A stretch of 64,000 nucleotides of DNA from JALOBO01 sp023228225 (GTDB lineage: Bacteria; Bacillota; Clostridia; Christensenellales; UBA1242), in contig JBAYMN010000002.1 of assembly GCA_041663585.1 (NCBI GenBank), positions 35,674 to 99,673 of the forward strand. Reading direction: 5' to 3'. Below, one piece after another: positions 1-8,404 of this stretch. The position numbers and the translations under genes were made by a program. The number at the start of each line of letters is the position of its first letter. Position 1 is the stretch's first letter. The notes under the pieces were generated by a model. It ran no database searches. It saw nothing but the letters and a program-made list of their open reading frames with translations, and was not told the origin of the DNA.

Positions 1-8
1 TCATTTGC

Positions 9-24
9 AATTACGAATGTAATT
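9..24. promoter_or_regulatory. Inverted repeat, possible Fur-family operator
   Basis: AATTAC-GAAT-GTAATT is a perfect 6-bp inverted repeat about 35 bp upstream of the -35 element of the Fur-family gene. Fur, Zur and PerR proteins bind AT-rich inverted repeats, often at their own promoters, so autoregulation is an inference. The half-site ATTAC resembles the Zur half-site more than the PerR one, but one short repeat is weak evidence. Confidence 0.35.
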
Positions 25-57
25 CTATCAGCAAACTATTATTTTGTCAACAGGTAT

Positions 58-86
58 TTGACTTTTTTTTATAGACAGTGTATGTT
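58..86 (+). promoter_or_regulatory. Promoter of the Fur-family gene
   Basis: TTGACT at 58-63 and TATGTT at 81-86 are separated by exactly 17 bp, a good sigma-A match. The expected transcription start is about 10 nt before the AGAGGTG ribosome-binding site of the gene starting at 104. Confidence 0.6.
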
Positions 87-103
87 TATATTAGAGGTGT
101 ATT

Positions 104-517
104 GTGGAAGTATTATTAAAAAATTTTAATTTAAAAGATACAAAAAATCGCAAAATTATTTTGCATATTTTAAATAATTCTATTAAGCCACTTTCCGCCG
201 AAGACATATATAAACTTGTATCAACTGAAAAACATAATATAAATTTATCTACAATTTATCGCACGCTTAATACTTTAAGTGAAAAGCAAATTTTAATAAG
301 GCAATTAAGGCAAGATGGAAAAGCGTATTTTCAATTAAATAAACACGACCATAAACATGTTTTAGTTTGCACTATCTGTCATAAAGAAGTGCCAATTAGC
401 GAGTGTCCATTTGAATCTATAAACAAAAAAATATCTAAAAGTACCGGCTACACTATACTTTCACACAATATAGAAATTTTTGGAATTTGTCCAGACTGTT
501 CAAAAAAAGACCAGTAA
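104..517 (+). CDS. Fur-family metal-responsive transcriptional regulator
   Basis: A 137-residue protein of the usual size for the Fur/Zur/PerR family. Residues 1-80 form the winged-helix DNA-binding part; the stretch around 47-58 (NLSTIYRTLNTL) is the classic recognition-helix signature of the family. The HDHKH segment at 81-85 is the metal-sensing hinge, and C89/C92 with C129/C132 form the two CxxC pairs of the structural zinc site. It should repress genes in response to a metal ion or peroxide. Start is a GTG with AGAGGTG about 5 nt upstream. Which subfamily (Fur, Zur or PerR) cannot be settled by eye; no metal transporter or peroxidase gene lies nearby to help. It is a single-gene unit closed by a terminator overlapping its stop. 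Confidence 0.9.
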   Translation: MEVLLKNFNLKDTKNRKIILHILNNSIKPLSAEDIYKLVSTEKHNINLSTIYRTLNTLSEKQILIRQLRQDGKAYFQLNKHDHKHVLVCTICHKEVPISECPFESINKKISKSTGYTILSHNIEIFGICPDCSKKDQ

Positions 518-537
518 AAATTTACTGGCTTTTGCTT
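511..537 (+). terminator. Rho-independent terminator of the Fur-family gene
   Basis: CCAGTAAA (511-518) and TTTACTGG (521-528) form a perfect 8-bp stem with a 2-base gap, followed by a T-rich tail. The stop codon lies inside the left arm. Confidence 0.7.
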
Positions 538-543
538 TAAAAA

Positions 544-1395
544 TTATCCTGCAATATTTAATTCTATTCCGTTTATTGTAAATATCGTTGTACCGGTAAT
601 TTTTTGCATTAATGCATTAATGCAATTTTCTAGGCTGTTTGCAAAATCGGCTTCTAAATTTACTATTGTATAAACTTCCAATTCTGTATTTCTTGATTTA
701 ATTAATGAACACAGCACATTCAACACTTTCTCGTTTTTTGTTTCCGTTAATTTATTTATCGTAATATCGGAAACGCTGACATTATAATTTTCCTCAGCAC
801 TTAAACTAACTGAAAAACTCAAATATAATGATTCAGGCATAAGCGATTGTAGTATGCCGAGTTCCGCTTTTATATTACTTGTGTCCGCTTTTATTACACA
901 ATCTAAGACTACATTATTGCTATCACTATATATTAAATCAAAACTAATTAAACTAATTATAATTTCATAATCTTCGGAAATAAATTCGGCATCAATATTT
1001 TTTGTGGCGTTGTTTATTAATGCGCCAAGTTCGGCTTCGGTGAGTTCTAAACTTAATACTGGCACAAATTCGTTAGTAGCATTAATTTTTTCTATATCTA
1101 TATCACCATTTGTACTATCAAACATATTGATTCCGCTATTGATCAGTTTGGTTTTTGCTGTTAAATAATCATTTGCACTAAATCCATTTTTAATTAGATC
1201 ATTTTCATTTATTGGTTCATTTATAGAATCTACGATATCAATTAATTCACCAATACTACTTATTCCAAATTTTTCTAGATATGTGCTAGAAGTATTTTTA
1301 AATCCAAGATAAAGTGCTACAACAATTATTACAATAGTAATTAATATGCCTAACAATATAAACAAACAACCCTTTTTTGTGTTTGATTTTATCAT
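544..1395 (-). CDS. Membrane-anchored extracytoplasmic protein of unknown function
   Basis: A 283-residue protein not recognised as a known family. Residues 1-8 are basic and polar, followed by one hydrophobic helix at about 10-31 (LFILLGILITIVIIVVALYL). The rest is acidic and soluble, with no cysteine-rich or catalytic motif visible, and should lie outside the membrane as a signal-anchored domain. The start has GGAG about 7 nt upstream. It is preceded on the same strand, 16 nt away, by a 28-residue membrane mini-protein, so the two are probably one transcript that runs towards the Fur-family gene. Confidence 0.6.
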   Translation of the reverse strand: MIKSNTKKGCLFILLGILITIVIIVVALYLGFKNTSSTYLEKFGISSIGELIDIVDSINEPINENDLIKNGFSANDYLTAKTKLINSGINMFDSTNGDIDIEKINATNEFVPVLSLELTEAELGALINNATKNIDAEFISEDYEIIISLISFDLIYSDSNNVVLDCVIKADTSNIKAELGILQSLMPESLYLSFSVSLSAEENYNVSVSDITINKLTETKNEKVLNVLCSLIKSRNTELEVYTIVNLEADFANSLENCINALMQKITGTTIFTINGIELNIAG

Positions 1396-1411
1396 AGTTT
1401 TTACTCCAACT

Positions 1412-1498
1412 TTACAAAGCGTACTTAATAAAAAGCCAAATTAGCACGCCTAGTATTAATAAATTAGTAATACAACCTAATGGTCTAAAAAGTTTCAT
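1412..1498 (-). CDS. 28-residue predicted membrane mini-protein
   Basis: A short reading frame: ATG preceded by AAAGGAAT at a proper distance, encoding MKLFRPLGCITNLLILGVL then a hydrophobic end (IWLFIKYAL) and TAA. One hydrophobic segment covers about residues 9-24, after a basic start. The stop is only 16 nt before the ATG of the 283-residue anchored protein, and the second gene's GGAG lies in that gap, so translation coupling is plausible. Function is unknown. It could also be a leader peptide; only the codon structure, ribosome-binding site and spacing support it. Confidence 0.5.
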   Translation of the reverse strand: MKLFRPLGCITNLLILGVLIWLFIKYAL

Positions 1499-1571
1499 AT
1501 TATTCCTTTTTTTAAACTATCAATATTTATTTCTAATAATTATTATATAATCCAGCATAAGTTTTGTCAAA

Positions 1572-2663
1572 TCAACTATTTTTTATATGTCCGTCCTGAA
1601 CTTTAAATTGTTTTTGTTCGTTTTTATCTGCAAAATCAAAATGAGTGCAAGTTAGTATTGTTTGTATGTTTTTAATTCTTTGTAATAATTTTTTCTGTCT
1701 TTCGCTATCTAATTCACTTAAAACATCGTCAAGTAGTAAAACAGGAGCCTCGCCAATTTCTGTTTTAAAAATTTCCAGTTCGGCAAGTTTAAGTGATAAT
1801 GCAGCGGTTCTTTGTTGACCTTGTGAGCCAAAAGAACGAACATCTATTCCTTTTACTAAAATTTTTATATCATCTCTATGCGGACCTATTGAAGTATAGC
1901 CCAAAGCAAAGTCTTTTTCATAATTTTTTTCATATTCTTTTAATAAAATTGCTTTGATTTCTTGAATACTATTGCCAACAATACCCGTATATTCTAATTC
2001 TAAATTTTCTTTATCATCTGTTAAATATCTATTCGTTTCATCTGCATTCTTTTTGAGTTTTTCAATAAATTTTATTCGACTTATGACTATTTTACTACCA
2101 GTATCGGCAAGTTGAACATCATATATTGGCAATGTGTCTTTTAAAACATTATAATCGCGAGTGTTTTTTATAAGTTTATTACGCTGGGCTAATACTTGTT
2201 CGTATCGCTGTAATAAATAAAAATAAGATTTTGACATTTGTGAAATGTCTATATCCATAAATCTACGACGGTCTTGCGGACTTTCTTTAATAAGTTTTAG
2301 TTCATCGGGAGCAAAAAAAACACAATTTATATTACCCATTAATTCACCCATTTTTAAAATCGGTACGCCATTTATTTTAATTGTTTTTTTTAAAGTGCGA
2401 CTTATTATTATATCAATTTTAATATCGCCTTCACGTTTTACCGTTTCAACTGTTATATGAGCAAAATCAGCACTTGCATTTATCATTTCACGGTCTTTTG
2501 TTGTGCGTGGAGAACGACCAACAGCACAAAGATACACGGCTTCCACTAGGTTCGTTTTGCCTTGTGCATTAGCCCCGTATAAAATATTTGTATGTTTATC
2601 AAAATTTAATTCCAAATCTTTATAATTTCTAAAATTCGTTAGTTTAATTCTTTTAATATACAT
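1572..2663 (-). CDS. recF: DNA replication/repair protein RecF
   Basis: A 363-residue SMC-like ATPase that binds single-strand gaps with RecO and RecR and helps load RecA at stalled forks. Walker A is GANAQGKTN at 30-38, the ABC-type signature lies around SFGSQGQQR (about 277-285), and Walker B with the D-loop is VLLLDDVLSELD (about 314-325). Length is normal for the family. It is divergent from dnaA and separated by a 125-bp promoter region. In most Firmicutes recF lies downstream of dnaN on the same strand, often behind a small S4-domain gene, which is not seen here. Confidence 0.95.
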   Translation of the reverse strand: MYIKRIKLTNFRNYKDLELNFDKHTNILYGANAQGKTNLVEAVYLCAVGRSPRTTKDREMINASADFAHITVETVKREGDIKIDIIISRTLKKTIKINGVPILKMGELMGNINCVFFAPDELKLIKESPQDRRRFMDIDISQMSKSYFYLLQRYEQVLAQRNKLIKNTRDYNVLKDTLPIYDVQLADTGSKIVISRIKFIEKLKKNADETNRYLTDDKENLELEYTGIVGNSIQEIKAILLKEYEKNYEKDFALGYTSIGPHRDDIKILVKGIDVRSFGSQGQQRTAALSLKLAELEIFKTEIGEAPVLLLDDVLSELDSERQKKLLQRIKNIQTILTCTHFDFADKNEQKQFKVQDGHIKNS

Positions 2664-2729
2664 AAAAAATCCTTATTCTATTGTATCAAACAATTAAACT
2701 AATGTAAACAAAGTTTGCATGATTTTAAG

Positions 2730-2758
2730 TTGACATCAACATATTAAAATAGTAATAT
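2730..2758 (+). promoter_or_regulatory. dnaA promoter
   Basis: TTGACA at 2730-2735, a 17-bp spacer and TAATAT at 2753-2758 give a near-consensus sigma-A promoter, with transcription expected near 2765, shortly before the GAAAGGT ribosome-binding site. No good DnaA box lies in this recF-dnaA gap, so autorepression through this region is not evident. Confidence 0.75.
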
Positions 2759-2788
2759 ATAATATAAGAATTTTGAAAGGTAATAACA

Positions 2789-4144
2789 ATGCAAGAGTTA
2801 AAAGATATCTGGAATTTAGTACTTAACCTTATTGAAAAAGAAGTTACAGCCGTAAGTTTTGATTTGTGGATTAAAACGCTTGAACCATTAGAAATAAAAG
2901 GCGACAAACTTATTTTATTGTCTCCTTCAACAACAGCAAAAACTCAGTTAATTAAGTATCATTCTATCGTGCTAAAAACATGTATTGCTGAGGTTATGCC
3001 AAATGTAGAAAGTTTTGATATAATAGATCCAACAGAAAAAGAATCCTATTTAAAAGCAAGCGAACCGGTAAATAGCAACTGCATAGAAAATAATATTCCT
3101 CAAAATAATGTTAATTGTTTTAATGCAAAATACACTTTTGATAAATTTGTAGTAGGTAAGAGCAATCAATTTGTATATGCCGCTGCTCGCTCGGTTGCTG
3201 AACACCCCGGAACAAAATATAATCCACTATTTATTTATGGTGGTGTTGGGTTAGGTAAAACACATTTATTGCATGCAATAGGCAATTTTTTAAAAACAAA
3301 CCGTCCAGATTTAAAAATTATGTATGCCACTTGTGAAAAATTTACAAATGACTACATAGAATCTCTGCGTGCTAGTAAAGAAGGCGCAAATCATAATTTT
3401 AGGGAAAAATATCGTAAATTAGATGTTTTAATGATTGATGATATTCAATTTATATCAAATAAAACCGGCACGCAAGAAGAATTCTTTCATACATTTAATG
3501 ATTTATATCAAAATAACAAACAGATTATAATATCTAGTGATAGACCGCCAAAAGAAATTGCAACGTTAGAAGACCGCTTGCGCTCGCGTTTTGCTAGTGG
3601 ATTAATACAAGATATTCAATCGCCAGATTTTGAAACCAGAGTTGCAATTCTCCAAAAAAAAGCATTGCAAGAAAATTATAATGTAGATAGTGCAGTTATA
3701 ACTTTTATAGCCGAGAAACTAGATACTAACATACGCGAAATGGAAGGATTACTACAACGAGTTGTTTTTTATTCAAATTTAATAGGTAAACAAAGTGCTA
3801 GTATGGCAGAAGCCGAAGAAGCACTAAAAGACCAAATTGACAGTAAAAAAGCATCATTAAGTGCAAAAAACATTATAGATTGTACTTGCAAGTACTATAA
3901 TATTTCAGAACAAGAAATAATAGGAAAAAAGAAAAATAAAGAAATTGTTGATCCTCGTCAAATTAGTATATACATAATTACCGAAATGTTAGATTTGCCT
4001 CTTGCTACAATAGGACAAATATTTGGCGGACGCGATCACACAACAATAATTCATTCTAGGGATAAAATTTCTGAACTTATAAAAACAAGTCCACGTATTA
4101 AAATTGCGGTTACAGATATAAAAAGTATGGTGTTAAAATTATAA
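2789..4144 (+). CDS. dnaA: Chromosomal replication initiator protein DnaA
   Basis: A 451-residue AAA+ initiator of normal length that binds DnaA boxes and opens the origin. Domain I covers about residues 1-80, a short linker follows (about 81-112), and the AAA+ domain has Walker A GGVGLGKTH near 151-159 and Walker B MIDDIQF near 215-221. The C-terminal DNA-binding domain carries the family signature GGRDHTTIIHS near 412-422. It has its own promoter and probably forms an operon with dnaN 204 bp downstream, although that gap holds a DnaA box and may contain further promoters. Confidence 0.98.
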   Translation: MQELKDIWNLVLNLIEKEVTAVSFDLWIKTLEPLEIKGDKLILLSPSTTAKTQLIKYHSIVLKTCIAEVMPNVESFDIIDPTEKESYLKASEPVNSNCIENNIPQNNVNCFNAKYTFDKFVVGKSNQFVYAAARSVAEHPGTKYNPLFIYGGVGLGKTHLLHAIGNFLKTNRPDLKIMYATCEKFTNDYIESLRASKEGANHNFREKYRKLDVLMIDDIQFISNKTGTQEEFFHTFNDLYQNNKQIIISSDRPPKEIATLEDRLRSRFASGLIQDIQSPDFETRVAILQKKALQENYNVDSAVITFIAEKLDTNIREMEGLLQRVVFYSNLIGKQSASMAEAEEALKDQIDSKKASLSAKNIIDCTCKYYNISEQEIIGKKKNKEIVDPRQISIYIITEMLDLPLATIGQIFGGRDHTTIIHSRDKISELIKTSPRIKIAVTDIKSMVLKL

Positions 4145-4348
4145 ACAGTGCATAAGTGCATAAATTAAAATACTTTTACACAGATTTATCCACAATTCAA
4201 TAAACAATATTCTGTATTTTTCGCTTAAACAAACGCTAATAAAACACTATATATTGTATAATAAAAAATTCATTAACAATTATACCGACACTATTATAGT
4301 AACTACTTTCTAATTAATAAATTATAAGAAATCAAGGAGGAATGAAAA
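4145..4348. other. dnaA-dnaN intergenic region with one DnaA box and AT-rich tract
   Basis: A perfect DnaA box, TTATCCACA, lies at 4186-4194, followed by roughly 130 bp of almost pure A/T that could unwind. Many Firmicutes have part of a bipartite origin in this gap. Only one consensus box is seen here, so as an origin it is weak on its own; it may be a DnaA regulatory site for dnaN. Confidence 0.4.
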
Positions 4349-5449
4349 ATGAAATTAATTTGCGATGGATTAGACCTATCAGATGCAGTTATGAAATTCA
4401 TTAAAGCAACACCACAAAAAACAACAACCCCTATATTAGAAGGCATTAGATTAAAAGCAGAAGATAATTTTCTCATACTTACTGCAACTGATTTAGAACT
4501 TGCAATAATTAAAAAAATTAGGGCCGATGTAAAAATTGAAGGCGAAGTTGTTGTACCCGGTAGACTTTTTGCTGATTATGTTAAAAAATTAACAAATGAA
4601 AAAATAGAACTATCACTAACCGAAAATAAACAATTAAAAGTTCAATATACAGACAGTGAAGGGTTTATTCAATGTTTAAATATAGAAGAATTTCCTGATC
4701 TTAAAAAAATTGAAGATGCAGATTTTTTTAACATAAAAAAAAGTGATTTAAATACAATTATTAATCAAACTATTTTTTCAGTTGCACAAGATGATTCAAG
4801 ACCAATTTTAAAAGGTTGCTTATTTGAAGTAGAAAATAGTGAAATTATTGCTGTTGCTCTTGATGGATATCGTATGGCTCTTGTTAGAAAACCGGTTAAA
4901 TCTGTTAAGAATTTTAAAGTAATAGTTCCTGCACGCAGTCTTTCCGAAATAAGTAAAATAATAGAAGATGGAGAAGAAGAAATTAATATTTATGTGCAAA
5001 AAAATTATTTTATGGTTGATTATGATAATACAAAGATAATCACAAGATTGTTAGATGGTGATTTTATAAACTATAAGCAAATTATTCCTTACAATTTTTC
5101 TACAACAGTAACAGTCAATAGACATCAATTAGAAGATGCTATTGACCGCGCTTCAATATTAGCGCGGTCAGATCGAAACAATATGATTAGATTTGATATT
5201 AAAGATAAAATATTAACATTAACATCTAATTCTGAAATTGCCAATATTACAGAAAACATAACAATATCTTTACTTGGCAAAGATTTAACAATTGCTTTCA
5301 ATGCTAAATTTATGCAAGATTGTTTACATACTCAAACTGATGAATTTATTAAATTACACTTTACAACCTCAGCCGCCCCATGTGTTATAAAACCAAATGA
5401 AGGAAATAATTATCTGTATTTAGTTTTACCTGTAAAAATACAAGCATAA
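4349..5449 (+). CDS. dnaN: DNA polymerase III sliding clamp (beta subunit)
   Basis: A 366-residue ring-forming clamp that tethers the replicative polymerase to DNA. The three consecutive clamp folds cover about residues 1-120, 125-245 and 246-366. Family-typical stretches include TPILEGIRLKA (N-terminal domain), DDSRPILKGCLFE (start of the second domain, near 149-161) and the C-terminal end YLVLPVKIQA, equivalent to the usual LPMR-type tail. The start has a strong AAGGAGG. It follows dnaA as in nearly all bacteria. What follows differs from the norm: rpmH on the same strand instead of recF. Confidence 0.96.
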   Translation: MKLICDGLDLSDAVMKFIKATPQKTTTPILEGIRLKAEDNFLILTATDLELAIIKKIRADVKIEGEVVVPGRLFADYVKKLTNEKIELSLTENKQLKVQYTDSEGFIQCLNIEEFPDLKKIEDADFFNIKKSDLNTIINQTIFSVAQDDSRPILKGCLFEVENSEIIAVALDGYRMALVRKPVKSVKNFKVIVPARSLSEISKIIEDGEEEINIYVQKNYFMVDYDNTKIITRLLDGDFINYKQIIPYNFSTTVTVNRHQLEDAIDRASILARSDRNNMIRFDIKDKILTLTSNSEIANITENITISLLGKDLTIAFNAKFMQDCLHTQTDEFIKLHFTTSAAPCVIKPNEGNNYLYLVLPVKIQA

Positions 5450-5462
5450 TTGATTTTTACCG

Positions 5463-5491
5463 TTGACAATAATTATTTTATAAAGTATAAT
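5463..5491 (+). promoter_or_regulatory. Consensus promoter of the rpmH operon
   Basis: TTGACA at 5463-5468, a 17-bp spacer and TATAAT at 5486-5491 match the sigma-A consensus in every position. The transcript should begin near 5498 and carry rpmH, rnpA, yidD, yidC and jag. Confidence 0.85.
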
Positions 5492-5548
5492 GTTTGGGCT
5501 TGTAATACAGGTTAAAGCATTAGTTATTACTAAAAGGAGATACAGAAA

Positions 5549-5683
5549 ATGAAAAGAACATATCAGCCTAAAAAGAAAAAACGAGCAAAAGTTCATGGCT
5601 TTCGTCAAAGAATGAGTACAGTAGGTGGCAGGCGCGTACTTAAAACCAGAAGAGCAAGAGGCAGAGTAAAATTATCTGCATAA
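5549..5683 (+). CDS. rpmH: 50S ribosomal protein L34
   Basis: A 44-residue, very basic protein beginning MKRTYQPKKKKRAKVHGF and ending RARGRVKLSA, the standard L34 sequence pattern. It is preceded by AAAAGGAGA and by a perfect consensus promoter. L34 binds 23S rRNA in the large subunit. It heads the conserved rpmH-rnpA-yidD-yidC-jag cluster. In most bacteria this cluster points away from dnaA; here it points the same way as dnaA and dnaN. Confidence 0.97.
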   Translation: MKRTYQPKKKKRAKVHGFRQRMSTVGGRRVLKTRRARGRVKLSA

Positions 5684-5709
5684 AATTATATTGATGCGGG
5701 GTAATAACT

Positions 5710-6057
5710 ATGTTAAATAAATGTTATAGACTAACAATGCGCAATCAATTCTCATATGTTTATAAAAAAGGCGAATCTTATCCCGCGAAAAGGTTGATTT
5801 TAATTTATGTCAAAAGTAAATATAATGGATTAAAAGTTGGATTTTCGGTAAGTAAAAAAATAGGAAACAGCGTTGTTAGAAATAAAATAAAAAGAAGACT
5901 ACGTGAGGCGTTTAGAGCAAAACTAAAAAATATTCAAAGTGGTTATAATTATATAATAATAGCAAGACCAAGTATTATTGATAGTAGTTATGACGAACTG
6001 GTTAAGACTGTTGAATATGTATTTAAAAAAAGCGGAAAGTATTTGGAAAATAAATGA
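5710..6057 (+). CDS. rnpA: Ribonuclease P protein component
   Basis: A 115-residue basic protein that assists the RNase P RNA in removing 5' leaders from precursor tRNAs. The hallmark RNR-type motif is RNKIKRRLREAFR (about residues 57-69), with the usual GFSVSKKIGNSVVRNKIK lead-in. Size is normal. It starts 26 bp after rpmH and its stop overlaps the ATG of yidD by 4 bp (ATGA), indicating translational coupling. Confidence 0.96.
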   Translation: MLNKCYRLTMRNQFSYVYKKGESYPAKRLILIYVKSKYNGLKVGFSVSKKIGNSVVRNKIKRRLREAFRAKLKNIQSGYNYIIIARPSIIDSSYDELVKTVEYVFKKSGKYLENK

Positions 6058-6347
6058 AAAAACAAAAATTTTTTTTAATTATACTAAAATTTATTTATAT
6101 TCCGTTTAATTTCATATTGTACGGCGGAATATATTTTTACAAATTTTTAATTTCTCCACTTTTACCGCACTCATGCAAATTTATTCCAACATGTTCAACT
6201 TACACTCTTAGGGCAATAAAAGAATTTGGACCATTTACAGGATTTATAAAAGGATTTAATCGTATTATAAAGTGTAATCCTTTTAACAAAGGTGGTTTTG
6301 ACCCAGTACCGTACAATATTAAAGGAGAAATTAAATGGCTCATTTAG
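6054..6347 (+). CDS. yidD: Membrane protein insertion efficiency factor YidD
   Basis: A 97-residue member of the YidD family. The conserved core is present: SPLLPHSCKFIPTCSTYTLRAI followed by the GFDPVP end. YidD proteins are small membrane-associated factors thought to help YidC insert proteins. Its N-terminus is longer and more hydrophobic than average (about residues 5-35). It overlaps rnpA by 4 bp and yidC by 13 bp, so the three genes are tightly coupled. Confidence 0.93.
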   Translation: MKKQKFFLIILKFIYIPFNFILYGGIYFYKFLISPLLPHSCKFIPTCSTYTLRAIKEFGPFTGFIKGFNRIIKCNPFNKGGFDPVPYNIKGEIKWLI

Positions 6348-7408
6348 TAAATATTTTAAGCAATTTATTATTAACCGAACTGTCTTGGCCGACAGGTTTT
6401 TGGGAAAATATAATAAGCACATTTTTTAATGTAATTAAGGATTATGGTTGGACCATAGTATTATTTTCTATTGTATTAAAAATTGTTCTAATCCCTCTTG
6501 ATTTTTATCAACGTAAAAGTACGCTTGCAAGTTCAAAAAAACAAGCAATTATAGCACCAGAACTTGCTGTATTACAAAAAAAATACGCTGGCAATAAAGA
6601 AATGATAAATCAAAAGACCATGGAACTATACAAAAAACATAATTATAATATTATTGGTTCTTGTTTTTCTATGCTTATCACAATGGCAATAACATTAACC
6701 GTTTTCTTCACCTTGTTTTCATCAATGAATAATATATCACAGTATAAAATTGAAACTCAGTACCGAAGCTTAGAAACGGCATATTATGATGCATACAATA
6801 GTGCAATTGGTAGCAGTACCGAAGAAGAAGCGATCGCCTTTGCAGAAAATGCAGTGCTTGAAAGATATGAAGATGTAAAAGAGGGCTGGCTTTGGATTAA
6901 AAATATTTGGAGACCAGATACTAACGCAAGTATTATTTTAACATATAGCAAATTTATTGATGTAACAAAAGCAGATGATATAATAGAAACTAATTATACT
7001 GCTGTTATGAAACCATTAACCGAAACGCAACAAGGGTGGAACGGATATTTTATATTAGTTGTACTTGCAGGGGTAATAACATTTTTGTCGCAAAAAATTA
7101 ATATGAATATGCAGGCTAAACAAAATAAGAAGAAAAACGAAAATGATAAATCTGTAACGACTACTTTACAAAATCAAAAGCCCGAAATTGATCCTGCCGC
7201 AAGTTCTGCAAAGATTATGATGGTTATATTACCAATAATGATGATAATATTCACGCTATCATATAGTGGAGCGTTTGCTTTATATATTATTACAAATTCT
7301 TTCACATCAGCCATTAGTACATTTATTATTACTAAAATAATACACAAAATAGATGAAAAGAAAGAATCAAAACTTAAAATTAGCCAAAAAGCGGAGTACA
7401 GCAGGTAA
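6335..7408 (+). CDS. yidC: Membrane protein insertase YidC
   Basis: A 357-residue YidC/Oxa1/Alb3 insertase that inserts membrane proteins with or without SecYEG. Hydrophobic segments lie near residues 25-50, 105-130, 235-255, 287-305 and 308-330. The first part carries the family stretch WTIVLFSIVLKIVLIPLDF, and a charged cytoplasmic loop (KKQAIIAPELAVLQKKYAGN) follows. Like other Gram-positive homologues it lacks the large periplasmic domain, but it contains an acidic insertion of about 100 residues between helices 2 and 3. The start inside the end of yidD has AAAGGAG in front. Confidence 0.93.
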   Translation: MAHLVNILSNLLLTELSWPTGFWENIISTFFNVIKDYGWTIVLFSIVLKIVLIPLDFYQRKSTLASSKKQAIIAPELAVLQKKYAGNKEMINQKTMELYKKHNYNIIGSCFSMLITMAITLTVFFTLFSSMNNISQYKIETQYRSLETAYYDAYNSAIGSSTEEEAIAFAENAVLERYEDVKEGWLWIKNIWRPDTNASIILTYSKFIDVTKADDIIETNYTAVMKPLTETQQGWNGYFILVVLAGVITFLSQKINMNMQAKQNKKKNENDKSVTTTLQNQKPEIDPAASSAKIMMVILPIMMIIFTLSYSGAFALYIITNSFTSAISTFIITKIIHKIDEKKESKLKISQKAEYSR

Positions 7409-7419
7409 AGGAGAATAGT

Positions 7420-8268
7420 ATGAAATTTGTAGAGGTAAGCGAGAAAAATATTGAGCGCGCAATAAAAAAAGGACTAGAAGAACTTAATACCACGCTAGAA
7501 AATGTAGATATAAAAGTACTAAATGAGGGTGGCTTATTTAGTAAAGCCAAAGTGAGAATAACATTAATTACAGATGAAAATGAGTTTGAAGAAAAAGAAA
7601 AAGCAGAAATTTTATCAAAAATAGAAGCAAAAGCAACTATCTTAAATGGCAAACCACCAATACTAAAAAGAGCGCTATTAAAAAGTGAAAAACCAAAAAA
7701 ACAAGAAAAAACACAAAAAAACACAGAAAATTTAGTAAAAAACGATGATTTTTCAAAAAATATCGAATGTGAATGTGTAGAATGTGAAAAAATTGATCAT
7801 AAAGAAAATGTAGAAAAGGCATTAAAATTTCTTAATGGGCTGATTAGTATATTAAATATAAAAGCAGATGTTATAACTGAAAAACAACAAGAAAATGTGG
7901 TTATTAAAATTAATGGCGAGCAAACAGGTGACTTGATTGGGTATAGAGGCGAATCATTAGCCGCTCTTCAATTTTTAATTAACAACTTAACAAGAAGGGA
8001 AGAAGGTTCAAGAATTTTAGTTGATATAGAAAATTATAGAGAACGTAGGGAAGATACATTAAAAAATCTAGCGGTTCGGCTTGCGCATAAATCAGCAAAG
8101 ACAGGAAAAATTGTAAAACTTGAACCAATGAATGCTTATGAGCGCAAGATTATTCATACAGCGCTTCAAAGCGATACTTTTGTTAAAACAATCAGTAGAG
8201 GAGAAGAACCTAATAGATATTTAATAATAATACCTAATAAACAAGTTGATGGAGAATTAGTAGAATAA
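7420..8268 (+). CDS. jag: Jag/KhpB RNA-binding protein (Jag-N, KH, R3H)
   Basis: A 282-residue three-part protein. Residues 1-52 form the Jag-N domain, residues 75-125 a lysine/glutamate-rich linker, and residues about 128-205 a KH domain with GDLIGYRGESLAALQFL in place of the GxxG loop. Residues 210-280 form an R3H domain (RRED...RLAHKSAKTG...EPMNAYERKIIHTAL). Jag/KhpB binds RNA and affects cell elongation and division in other Gram-positive bacteria. It ends the rpmH operon and is followed by a clear terminator. Confidence 0.94.
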   Translation: MKFVEVSEKNIERAIKKGLEELNTTLENVDIKVLNEGGLFSKAKVRITLITDENEFEEKEKAEILSKIEAKATILNGKPPILKRALLKSEKPKKQEKTQKNTENLVKNDDFSKNIECECVECEKIDHKENVEKALKFLNGLISILNIKADVITEKQQENVVIKINGEQTGDLIGYRGESLAALQFLINNLTRREEGSRILVDIENYRERREDTLKNLAVRLAHKSAKTGKIVKLEPMNAYERKIIHTALQSDTFVKTISRGEEPNRYLIIIPNKQVDGELVE

Positions 8269-8289
8269 CATATTTAAGTGTCTGTAACA

Positions 8290-8325
8290 AAGCATTGCTG
8301 TTAGCAGTGCTTTTTATTTTATTTT
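8290..8325 (+). terminator. Terminator of the rpmH-jag operon
   Basis: AAGCATTGCT (8290-8299), loop GTT, AGCAGTGCTT (8303-8312): a 10-bp stem with one G-T pair, then a T-rich tail. Confidence 0.8.
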
Positions 8326-8358
8326 TTAACAAATTTGTATGCAAACGAAATAATAAGA

Positions 8359-8387
8359 TTGCAAAAACAACTGATTAATGTTAGAAT
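8359..8387 (+). promoter_or_regulatory. mnmE promoter
   Basis: TTGCAA at 8359-8364, a 17-bp spacer and TAGAAT at 8382-8387, located between the jag terminator and the mnmE start. It likely drives mnmE-mnmG and possibly rsmG. Confidence 0.6.
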
Positions 8388-8404
8388 AATTCAAAGGAAT
8401 TAAG

